From positions 1-39,376 of the forward strand of contig JAHHTK010000009.1 of the NCBI GenBank assembly GCA_020024695.1: DNA of 39,376 nucleotides. Reading direction: 5' to 3'. Under the pieces are notes generated by a model. It made no database searches. It was not told where the DNA came from and saw nothing but the letters and a program-made list of their open reading frames with translations. This document shows, piece after piece, positions 18,364-27,605 of the stretch. Origin of the DNA: Ureaplasma sp. (lineage in GTDB: Bacteria; Bacillota_I; Bacilli_A; Mycoplasmatales; Mycoplasmoidaceae). Within the stretch, counting starts at the first letter, position 1, and each line of letters starts with the position of its first letter. A program made the position numbers and the translations under genes.

Positions 18364-19251
18364 ATGGGCTGAAAAATTGTTGAAATCGAACAAGCACAAT
18401 ATTGCCACGTCTTTTTAGATAACCTTGTTATTGAAAAAGACAAAGAAACTAAAATTACAATCCCGTTGCAAGATATTGATACCTTAATTATCAATAACTA
18501 CCAAATGACAATCTCAGTAAAACTATTAAACGCAATTTCAAAATATAACATTGTTTGTGTCATATGTGATCAGAAAGCTATGCCTGAATCTCAATTTATT
18601 CCCCTTTTAGGTAATTACAATACCTTAAAGATTTTCCAACAACAATTAAATTGAAACCATCAATATAAAGGTCAAACCTGACAACAAATTATTAAAATGA
18701 AAATTAACAACCAACGGTTGGTCCTAAAACACTTCTTAAATAATAGCGACTTAGATAACTATTTTCTAGAGTTAATTAATGATGTCAAAATCTATGATGG
18801 ATCTAATCGGGAAGGGCATGCTGCTAAAGTATATTGACACCATTTATATGGGCTTGATTTTAGTCGGAAAGACGAGTCTTTTATTAACATTTGTCTCAAC
18901 TATGGGTATGCAATTGTTCGCTCTTATATTGCACGGTCAATTGTTAAAAAGGGACTAGACCCACGGATTGCTTTCTTTCATAAATCGTTTGATAATCACT
19001 TCGCTTTAGCGAGTGATTTAATTGAACCCTTTCGGTTCTTAGTTGACTTTTATGTTTATCAAAAAGTTTATTTAGAAAAAAGTAATAATTTTGGGAAAAT
19101 CAAACAGGATTTAATCAATTTAATGAACCAACAAGTCTTAGTTAATCACAAGCTTTATTATTTAAATACCACCATTGATATGTTTGTAGATGCCATTGTT
19201 AATCAAACTGAATTACCAACTATTGAATATCGTTATGGTGCCGACTCATAG
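18364..19251 (+). CDS. cas1: CRISPR adaptation integrase Cas1 (type II)
   Basis: 295 aa from ATG 18364 (AAAGGA upstream) to TAG 19249-19251, with UGA-Trp at residue 3 and elsewhere. Cas1 with Cas2 integrates new spacers at the leader end of the array. Catalytic residues line up with type II-A Cas1: Glu150 in REGHAAKVYW, His206 in AFFHKS, Glu221 in DLIEPFR. The N-terminal beta domain reads WKIVEIEQAQYCHVFLDNLVIE. Its stop lies just before cas2, in an operon cas1-cas2-csn2 on the strand opposite to cas9. Confidence 0.96.
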
Positions 19252-19255
19252 ATTT

Positions 19256-19564
19256 ATGCGAATCCTATTAATGTTTGACTTACCAATGGTGGAAGCAAAA
19301 GAAAAACGTGAGTACACCAAGTTTAAAAATCACATTTTAAAACTTGGCTATAAGATGGTTCAATATTCAGTTTATGTGAGAACAATTGTGGATAAATCTA
19401 AATATGATCAAGAACTGAAACGGGTCTCAAAATATTTACCGACTGATGGCAATATCCGCTTATTATTAATTACTGAAAAACAATACCATGACATGCAAGT
19501 GTTAATGGGCAAGAAAAATTATGATGAAATTTATAATGATTCATCTCGTTATTTAAAGGTTTAA
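19256..19564 (+). CDS. cas2: CRISPR adaptation protein Cas2
   Basis: 102 aa from ATG 19256 to TAA 19562-19564. The frame is open further upstream, but MRILLMFDLPMVEAKEKREY is the normal Cas2 start, with the conserved Asp8 in FDLP. A ferredoxin-like body (KLGYKMVQYSVYVRTIVD, GNIRLLLITEKQY) follows. It is the structural centre of the Cas1-Cas2 integrase. Starts 4 bases after cas1; csn2 starts 2 bases after its stop. Confidence 0.95.
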   Translation: MRILLMFDLPMVEAKEKREYTKFKNHILKLGYKMVQYSVYVRTIVDKSKYDQELKRVSKYLPTDGNIRLLLITEKQYHDMQVLMGKKNYDEIYNDSSRYLKV

Positions 19565-19566
19565 TT

Positions 19567-20337
19567 ATGTTAAAGTTTACAATTCAAAATCAAAAATATG
19601 AAATGCTTTTTGAAGGCTATAAAATTATTCAATCACCTAACCCTGACTGATTATTAAAACAACTAATGGTTTGTTTAGATAATGAAGGCATTAGTATTGA
19701 TAACCGCACCTATAAAACTAAAAATAGTTTAATTGTGCACAACTGAACTAAAACTAGTGATCTTTTTAACTTCACTAAAGCAAATTATTTAACTCAAATC
19801 TTAAGTGAAGAAATATTAAACCAAGATGAAGCCTTATCTGCTATTTATAACCAAATCTTAGATAAGATTAATACAATCATGGGTTTTGAATATCTTGATA
19901 TCAATATGGACTTAACTAAAACCATTAATGCTCACTTTGACTTTAATGAAGATCAATACCTAGACCTTGAGCAACTCTACCGTTATTTAGCGATTCCCTC
20001 TAGTAGCAAACAATTGTTAATTGTTTGTGACTTTCAAGGCATCCAATTGTCTCAATTATCAAAGTATTTAAACTATTTTAATATTCTGATTATTACTAAT
20101 GACTGCTTTAATTATTTATCTTATGGGAAACAATTAGAATCAGTTTGCATTATTAATGATCAAGACTATATTGACATTATGGACTATGAACAATTAAATG
20201 CTGCTATTGAAAGTTTTATTAACGAACCAATCAATGATCGTGATTGAGAATTAATGAAACAACATGAATATAGTGTTAAACTAGCCAAGATTGAATATTG
20301 CTTTAATAATATTATGTTTAAAAAAGATAATGAGTAG
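19567..20337 (+). CDS. csn2: CRISPR adaptation protein Csn2
   Basis: 256 aa from ATG 19567 to TAG 20335-20337, with UGA-Trp codons at 19648, 19744 and 20245. Position after cas1-cas2, length, N-terminal strand FTIQNQKYEMLFEGYKIIQSP and the segment KQLLIVCDFQGIQLSQLSKYLNYFNILIITND fit Csn2, the ring-forming DNA-end-binding protein that defines type II-A. Sequence similarity within Csn2 subfamilies is low, so the name rests partly on context. Confidence 0.85.
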
Positions 20338-20364
20338 ATTTTAAGTATCTGTTCATTATCTTTT
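20322..20364 (+). terminator. Intrinsic terminator of cas1-cas2-csn2
   Basis: AAAAGATAATGA (20322-20333, inside the end of csn2) pairs with TCATTATCTTTT (20353-20364), giving a 12-bp stem with a long loop and ending in TTTTCTT. The left arm overlaps the csn2 stop codon region. Confidence 0.6.
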
Positions 20365-20380
20365 CTTGTGAAAATGGTAA

Positions 20381-20473
20381 AGAAAAACCTGACACGAAGT
20401 CAGGCATTGACGGGATAAACCCTTATCTTGGAAAAAATCCAATTTCTTGTATTGTTCCCACGCTGTTGTGGGT
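20381..20473 (-). ncRNA. tracrRNA
   Basis: About 90 nt on the minus strand. The anti-repeat ACAATACAAGAAATTG (complement of 20440-20455) is perfectly complementary over 16 bases to the minus-strand repeat (GTTTTGGAACTAACTC...). A bulge follows, then TTCCAAGAT (20425-20433) pairs with GTTTTGGAA at the repeat's 5' end with one G-U, forming the lower stem. Next come a nexus-like hairpin GGGTTTATCCC (20412-20422) and a terminator hairpin CCTGAC/GTCAGG (20388-20404) ending in TTTTT. This bulged duplex, nexus, terminator order is the standard type II tracrRNA plan. It guides RNase III processing and Cas9 loading. Confidence 0.88.
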
Positions 20474-20644
20474 AATTTAATTATATATCAAAAAAATTTT
20501 TTTCAATAAATAATACAAGGCATAGCGTTTTATTAATCAATAAAATTAAAAATAAATTCCATGTTTATCATTAGATTAAATTAGATTAAAACATAATTTA
20601 GATAATTCCAAAATGAAAAAAACGTAATCCTGATTGAATATATA
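20474..20644. other. tracrRNA promoter region and decayed array trailer
   Basis: Together with the tracrRNA this fills the 307 bases between csn2 and the first recognisable repeat. It contains the tracrRNA promoter, AT-rich filler and a direct repeat of ATTAGATTAA around 20570-20590. At 20579-20614, exactly one 66-base period left of the first repeat, the segment ends TTTAGATAATTCCAAAAT, about 13 of 18 bases like the repeat end. No coding region seen. Confidence 0.4.
20480..20506 (-). promoter_or_regulatory. Predicted tracrRNA promoter
   Basis: Minus-strand TATAAT (complement of 20480-20485) with TTGAAA (complement of 20501-20506) 15 bases upstream. Predicted transcription start near 20473, 18 bases before the anti-repeat. 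The spacer is slightly short, so the exact -35 is uncertain. Confidence 0.55.
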
Positions 20645-23387
20645 AATACACAATACAAGAAATCGGGGCAGTTCCAAAACTTTATGAACATCAACTGAGA
20701 CCTTAATTTCGTTTTACAATAAAAGAAATTGATCTGTTTCCAAAACCTTCTGGCTGGTTTTTAGCTGAATATTTGATTTTTACAATACAAGAAATTAAGT
20801 TAGTTCTAAAACTCACATTGCTGTTATCTTGTAACAATTTATGTTTTACAATACAAAAAATTGAGTTAGTTCCCAAACTTATTAGATAATTATTACACAC
20901 TACATTTAATTTTACAATACAAGAAATCAGATTAGTTCCAAAACTTGCTCACTGTATCAATTCCCAAACGATTAGTTTTACAATACAAGAAATTGAGTTA
21001 GTTCCAAAACCAGAGCAACATGGCTTCATCATTGGCATTTGTTTTACAATACAAGAAATTGAGTTAGTTCCAAAACTCAACGAGAGCTTCAATTTGGGTG
21101 GGTGCGGTTTTACAATACAAGAAATTGAGTTAGTTCCAAAACCGAGCGAATCGTTAATCATCTTTAACTTGTGTTTTACAATACAAGAAATTGAGTTAGT
21201 TCCAAAACACATTATGAGCGATGCAATCAAAGCCGATAGTTTTACAATACAAGAAATTGAGTTAGTTCCAAAACAATTATAGCATCGCAGATAATGGAGT
21301 TACTGTTTTACAATACAAGAAATTGAGTTAGTTCCAAAACGTTAATATCCTTTGTGGACCTAAAAACATAGTTTTACAATACAAGAAATTGAGTTAGTTC
21401 CAAAACCAACGTGATCGTTCGTGCACTGATGCATTTGTTTTACAATACAAGAAATTGAGTTAGTTCCAAAACACCCCTTCTTCTTCCAACGCAAGGTGGT
21501 GAGGTTTTACAATACAAGAAATTGAGTTAGTTCCAAAACAATATGGTTATCAAAAGCGAGACTTAAAATGTTTTACAATACAAGAAATTGAGTTAGTTCC
21601 AAAACGAATGAACCTGCTTTATGACTTAAACAACAGTTTTACAATACAAGAAATTGAGTTAGTTCCAAAACAGTTATCACCAAGGTTAGAATTTGCTTGT
21701 GGTTTTACAATACAAGAAATTGAGTTAGTTCCAAAACTTTGTTGGTCGATAAGACCTGACTGATACAGTTTTACAATACAAGAAATTGAGTTAGTTCCAA
21801 AACCCGAAAACACCATTCTTAAAATTTGTAAAAGTTTTACAATACAAGAAATTGAGTTAGTTCCAAAACTCCTAGGTACTAACCGAGTAGATACTAAAAG
21901 TTTTACAATACAAGAAATTGAGTTAGTTCCAAAACGACACTTCAACCGAGGTTTTTAATTTTAGTGTTTTACAATACAAGAAATTGAGTTAGTTCCAAAA
22001 CAATAAAAGCAGAATAAGCAACATCATTAAGGTTTTACAATACAAGAAATTGAGTTAGTTCCAAAACGACTTTTAGATGACTTAAAGAACTGCGTGTGTT
22101 TTACAATACAAGAAATTGAGTTAGTTCCAAAACAAACTACTAGCCTTTTGTGCTTGTAGAGACGTTTTACAATACAAGAAATTGAGTTAGTTCCAAAACT
22201 ATTACATCGGGGTGGACCAAAAAAACTTAGTTTTACAATACAAGAAATTGAGTTAGTTCCAAAACATAACTAAATTCTAAACCTTCGGCCTTGGCGTTTT
22301 ACAATACAAGAAATTGAGTTAGTTCCAAAACCAACAATCTTTTAATTACTCTACTTTTAACGTTTTACAATACAAGAAATTGAGTTAGTTCCAAAACGTG
22401 AACAACACGGGTTTATTATTGGTATTTGTTTTACAATACAAGAAATTGAGTTAGTTCCAAAACCTCTAATTGGTGTTAATTCAATTGATAACAGTTTTAC
22501 AATACAAGAAATTGAGTTAGTTCCAAAACGTTGTGAGCTTCACATATAGATTTAACATAGTTTTACAATACAAGAAATTGAGTTAGTTCCAAAACCCAGA
22601 AAGTTTAACGCCAAAGTTAATAATAGTTTTACAATACAAGAAATTGAGTTAGTTCCAAAACACTGTTTGAGTTCCGTTAGTTTCATTGTTAGTTTTACAA
22701 TACAAGAAATTGAGTTAGTTCCAAAACCTAACAATAATTACAGCACAGGCCCATTGTGTTTTACAATACAAGAAATTGAGTTAGTTCCAAAACTGGTGTC
22801 ATTAGACACATTAAACAATGTATGTTTTACAATACAAGAAATTGAGTTAGTTCCAAAACCCTTCACCTTTTTTTGATAATGACGATTGAGTTTTACAATA
22901 CAAGAAATTGAGTTAGTTCCAAAACTCGTGCGATTATCAGCACCAGCAGCCACCCGTTTTACAATACAAGAAATTGAGTTAGTTCCAAAACAGACTGCTG
23001 GCCTTTTGTGCTTGTAAAGACGTTTTACAACACAAGAAATTGAGTTAGTTCCAAAACAATAACTATGAATTACAGCACGCCGTTAATGTTTTACAATACA
23101 AGAAATTGAGTTAGTTCCAAAACCGCTCATTGTAATATTGGAACACTTCAATGGTTTTACAATACAAGAAATTGAGTTAGTTCCAAAACAGTGTTATTGA
23201 TATTACAACTATTATTAATGTTTTACAATACAAGAAATTGAGTTAGTTCCAAAACTTTAACGTGTCTAATAATACTAAAGAGTTTGTTTTACAATACAAG
23301 AAATTGAGTTAGTTCCAAAACACGATGTTGTGTTAAACCCATTTGAAATTAGTTTTACAATACAAGAAATTGAGTTAGTTCCAAAAC
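20645..23387 (-). CRISPR. Type II-A CRISPR array, 42 repeats, 41 spacers
   Basis: 36-base repeats at a 66-base period with 30-base spacers; one spacer (21473-21503) is 31 bases. The repeat begins GTTTTACAATAC and ends GTTAGTTCCAAAAC on the plus strand. On the transcribed minus strand it begins GTTTTGGAACTAAC. Strand choice rests on pairing with the tracrRNA and on decay at the left (trailer) end: the repeats at 20645, 20711, 20777, 20843 and 20909 are mutated, while nearly all from 20975 rightward are identical (one change in the repeat at 23022). New spacers therefore enter at the right, next to cas9. A further, badly decayed repeat may sit in phase at 20579-20614. Apparent ORFs in the array are artefacts of periodicity. 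Confidence 0.97.
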
Positions 23388-23446
23388 CTCAAATAGGATT
23401 TGGAACTAAAAAAAATATGTTGGTTACCCAACATATATTATATATT
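23388..23446 (-). promoter_or_regulatory. cas9 terminator and array leader/promoter, overlapping
   Basis: On the minus strand, immediately after the cas9 stop codon, TATAAT (complement of 23437-23442) is followed by a 9-bp hairpin (ATATGTTGG/CCAACATAT, 23415-23423 with 23428-23436, loop of 4) and a run of T (23408-23415), a good terminator for cas9 mRNA. Only 20 bases then separate it from the first repeat. TTTGGAACTAA (23399-23409) is an exact inverted copy of TTAGTTCCAAA inside the first repeat (23375-23385). A start site near 23430 would fall inside the hairpin, letting array transcripts escape the terminator. No strong -35 seen. Confidence 0.5.
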
Positions 23447-26400
23447 TTAAATATCTATTTTGATGATGCTTCTAATATTACCTAATTCGTCGATTTCTAA
23501 TAATTTAAACTTACTAATTATATTATTGAATGTAGTGGTTTTTCTTCCGTTTTCAGCTTTCACTACCAATTTATTGTTTCGGTCTAAACATTTTAATTCA
23601 ACAGCGTTAATAATAGGGTTTACACTTCCAATTGAATATCAAATGACACCTTCATCATCAACAAAGCATTGGTTTTTATAAAGTTCAAAATATTTAGCAT
23701 CTCGATCAATATTTAATTTATCAAGTTTTTGATTAAGCTTATCTTGATCAATAATAAATTGTTTCTTATTATGATCAAATTTTAAAACTTTAATGTTGAT
23801 ATTAAATCCAACTAATTTACCTTTTTTATTTCGATAAATTCTTGCTCCGAAAGCGGTTAATGTATCAACCATAGCCATTTTGTTTTGATTATAATTAGTA
23901 GATTTATCTAAAGTTAATACATTATCAATTTCTACTTCTCGGTTTACGTATTTTAAGTATCTAACCATTCTAATGTGGCCATTTGCTTCTACTGGGACAC
24001 AATCTTTATAGCTTGTATTGTGTTCTTGATTAAATTCGTTAAGGTATGTGACAAAAGGATTAATTTTTGGGTCACTTTGATAATTATAGAAGATTGTTTG
24101 TAACTGGTTAAACAATCGCTTGTCAGTTTTATAACATAACAAACTTTCTTGTTCTTTTGTAACTTTGGTTTTGTCAAAATATTTCCCGATATTGGCTTTT
24201 TTAATATCAGCTGGTAATAAATCAAGTCTACTAATAATGTCACCTTTACTAGGTTCATCGGCTGATGGCCGTAATGAATAAACGGTTTCATTAGAAATTT
24301 GACCATTAGTTTTAGTTGATTTTAAACGGCTGAAACCAATTTTACGATTTCTTGGATCAATTAATTCTTCTTTGTTTAAATCAAAATTGTCGTGATTAAG
24401 AATTTCAATTAATTGTTGTTTAAAGTTATTAACATCATTACTTTTTTGAAGCTCTAACTTAGCTATATTTAAGATTTCACCAGTTTCTGAATCAACAAAT
24501 TCATTTTGACCTTCATCATTTTTTCTTTGTTCGTATTTATCATAATTCGAGATATATTTCAATCTTTTTTGAATACTATAACTTGATCCTAAAAAGGCAA
24601 TAATAGAAGCATCAACTGCGTGGTGGTTATAAATATCTCTATTTTTCATTAAGGCTTTTTCAGTTCGGTGATTTTCATCAGCAAACAAGTTATAACGAGC
24701 ATAATTTGTTAATCCCCCGTTAATAACCTTAACTAATGGATATTTTTCAAGACCACTTTCAGTTTCATATTTTCAGTGTGGATTTTTAGTAAAGAAACTA
24801 GTTAACGAATTTAATACTAACCTTGATGCATATCTAGTATCCACTAAATTTCTTTCTAAGAAATCAATTTGTTGTTCGTTAGGATCAACCATGGTTAAAA
24901 GGTTATCTAATTTATTAGCAAAACCTTTTTTATTAGCATAAAGACCTTCAACCCGTTGTTTGAATTCCTTAAATAAACCTTTTTTACTTAATCATTGATA
25001 AGGGGTTAAATTACCTTTTTCTTGGTTATTATTGCAACTGGTTAATACCTTATTACTCTTACTATTATTTAATGAAATTGAATAAGGAATAATATGATCA
25101 ATATTATAAGCAAATGGATTTTTTAATAAGGTATCTAAGTCAATGGCTTCACCTGTATAGATGTCTTTTTTATCTTGTTCTTCTCATAACAAGGCTTTTT
25201 CTAAATTTTCGCCAAACAATCGTTGGGGTGGGATGTCGTAATCAGCAATAATTTTGTCTTTTTGTTCTTTATTTTTGTCTTGACGTTTCTTGATTGCTTT
25301 TCTTTCTTCAGCAGTATTGGATTCTCTAGCTAATTCAATAACAATGTTTTGAATATCATAATCTTTACCATAAATTTTTAAGATTTTATTAATAACATTA
25401 ATGGTTTGATTAAAGGCACGTTTGGTGGTAGTTGGAATGATTTCATCTTTGAAAAGATTCTTAGGGAAATATTTAGTATTATTTAAACTATTTTCATTTT
25501 GTGTATCCATTTGAATAGTTTGAAGATATTGCATAAGATTCATTGCTGAATCACTAGCAAAGGCATTCTTTAAGAAATCATTCATAGCTTTATATGAAAG
25601 CCCTGAGGTTTTAGCAAAACCACTTAAACCAACCATTAATTCTTCAATTACTTTCTTGTTAGCTTCGGTATCAGCAGACAAATCAAAATATGGATTATTT
25701 TGAATTAATGATCTAAGTTTAGCCTTATCATTTTGACCAGGGACTAATGATACAAAGAAATCATTAATTTTATTGATTAAGTCAAGGTCAAAAATATCAA
25801 ATTCACCTTCTTTTAAAATCCCATTTTCATAGAAGGTTTTGACGATTAATTTTAAATTACTAAAAGAAGCAAAAACTAATTCTTTATTTTCTTTTTTGTC
25901 TTCTTTAGTTTTGACCCCGCAAACATGACCAGTTTCTACTTTTTCATCATTAAATCGGTCTAATTGATTTAAGACTTTGAGCATTTCGGTTTGAGTGGTG
26001 ACCAAACATTTTTTGTCACTTAATTTATTAAATTTAGCAAGAATTTGGTTTCGTTCTTCTAAATTTAATTTAGTGTTTACTTTCTTATAAAAATAAATGG
26101 TGTTAAGTTCGTTAATGAAGTTAAAGTATTCAGTTAATGGAGCTGCTTTTAAGCCTCGTAATTCGTCGGGATAAACACTACATTTACCGATTAATGATTC
26201 TCATAAATTATCACCACGTTTTACTAAATTACCTTTTTCGTCAATGTAATACAATCCAAATTCGGTTGGCGATTTTTCACTACCTGGACCAGTTTCAAAG
26301 TTTCTGACAAATGTAAACAATGTTAAATATTTGTTTTTAAATTCGTCACTAATTTGAGGTTGGTTTTTAAAAATAACTTCAATTTCTTTAACATAATCGG

Positions 26401-26980
26401 CATTAGAGAAACAATTGTTAAATTGGGTGCCTAACAATTTATGATATTTTTTAAAATAATATTCTTGATATTTACATGGGAATTGATCAGCAGCATCAAA
26501 ATTTGCTTCCTTTTCAATTTCAACAAGTAAATCATTCTTTTCATCAGTTTCATAGAACCAACCACGGTGGTGCATATAGTAATAAAGCATCACGATTAAT
26601 TCATCAGTAGTCAATTCTTCACTTAAACCTTTGATTTTTATTTCAAATGGTTTCATAACAACACCATCATCATCCATCGCACCGTTGACTAAAATTTGCT
26701 TAGCTTCTTCAATATTTGAAACTAATCCATAATCAACAAACATATCTAATAATTCACGAAGTTTTAATTGACGACGGCGAATTAAACGACGGGTACCTCT
26801 TTTTTGGCGTCTTGTAGCAGCTGCAGTTTGACCCCCATCAATTGATGGTTCATCAAACAAACGAACCCCCATCTTAAGGATTTCTTTATTGTCACCTTCA
26901 CCCTTAAGAATTGAATAACCAACTGAGGTAATCCCGATATCAAGTCCAATCGTAATTTTTTCTTTTTTATTTTGTTGCAT
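23447..26980 (-). CDS. cas9: CRISPR effector endonuclease Cas9 (type II-A)
   Basis: 1177 aa from ATG 26980 (AAAGAAAGG upstream) to TAA 23447-23449, reading through many UGA-Trp codons. Catalytic elements are intact: RuvC-I IGLDIGITSVGYSI (Asp14), an Arg-rich bridge helix around residues 58-80 (RRQKRGTRRLIRRRQLKLREL), RuvC-II IVIELARES (Glu549), HNH core NIDHIIPYS (Asp628, His629) and RuvC-III NHHAVDASIIA (His787, Asp790). The alpha-helical recognition lobe lies between about 80 and 530, the PAM-interacting region after about 900. It cuts DNA guided by the crRNA-tracrRNA duplex. It faces cas1-cas2-csn2 instead of leading them. Confidence 0.97.
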
Positions 26981-27047
26981 ATCATGCCTTTCTTTTAAGA
27001 AGTGTTTTATGTAAAATAAAACTATTTTTTCTTCATTAACATTACTA

Positions 27048-27053
27048 ATTATA
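27048..27053 (-). promoter_or_regulatory. -10 box of cas9
   Basis: Minus-strand TATAAT (complement of 27048-27053) lies 67 bases upstream of the cas9 ATG, giving an untranslated leader of about 60 nt. No clear -35. The gap up to the neighbouring terminator is otherwise featureless. Confidence 0.45.
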
Positions 27054-27146
27054 AACTTTTCAAGGTTTAAAAACCACGCTTATTTTAAATATTAATGAAA
27101 TTAAAAGCGATTATTTTTCTTTTTTGAAAAATAGATCAATTTCATT

Positions 27147-27170
27147 AAAAAATGAACCCTTAAGGGTTCA
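27147..27170 (-). terminator. Intrinsic terminator of the exonuclease/140-aa gene pair
   Basis: TGAACCC (27153-27159) pairs with GGGTTCA (27164-27170) around a TTAA loop, followed on the minus strand by TTTTTT, 12 bases past the stop codon of the 140-aa gene. It separates that pair transcriptionally from cas9. Confidence 0.8.
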
Positions 27171-27182
27171 TTTCTTACCTAC

Positions 27183-27605
27183 TTATTCTTGAATATCGGC
27201 TGCTATATCTAGATATTGTAATGTTAGTTGACAATTGTATTGTTGTTGAATAGCAGGGTTCATCTTTTTAATGACATAATCAATAATGAATTGTTTGTTA
27301 GTTTCTTGATCATCTTTTACAAATTCATCTTTTAGTTCACAAACAAATCAGAGTTTTAAGATATATTGATTTTGGTGCACTAACACTGCTTCTAGCAGGG
27401 GTTCTTTTTGCATTACAATGCACTCAAACTTCTTAAAAATAGTTAAATCAGCACTTTTAAGTTGAAAAAATAACCCTTCTAAATATAACCGTTTTCAATA
27501 TTGTTCATAACAAACATAATTAGTTAATAATTGATTCACATCGCTTGGATCTTCAAACCCAAACCATCAATAACCTTCATATTCATTCTTAACTTCACTT
27601 TTCAT
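27183..27605 (-). CDS. Hypothetical protein, 140 aa, coupled to a DEDDh exonuclease
   Basis: ATG 27605 shares its A with the stop of the upstream exonuclease gene (TAATG), and the frame is open to TAA 27183-27185 with UGA-Trp codons, so it is invisible as one ORF under the standard code. The product is rich in aromatic residues near the N-terminus (EYEGYWWFGFEDPSD) and has a mixed alpha/beta pattern: EAVLVHQNQYILKLWFVCELKDEF and KQFIIDYVIKKMNPAIQQQYN. No signal peptide or membrane span. No family recognised. One-base coupling to the exonuclease suggests the two work together. Confidence 0.75.

Noticed and set aside
20703..22953. Several open reading frames of 60-108 codons on both strands within 20700-22960, with a repeating peptide FGTNSISCIVK or FTIQEIELVPK.
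   Set aside because: They are translations of the CRISPR repeat, which has a 66-base period divisible by three. No ribosome sites, and spacer parts are unrelated.
23989..24306. 105-codon minus-strand frame inside cas9.
   Set aside because: Out of frame with the intact Cas9 that carries all catalytic motifs.
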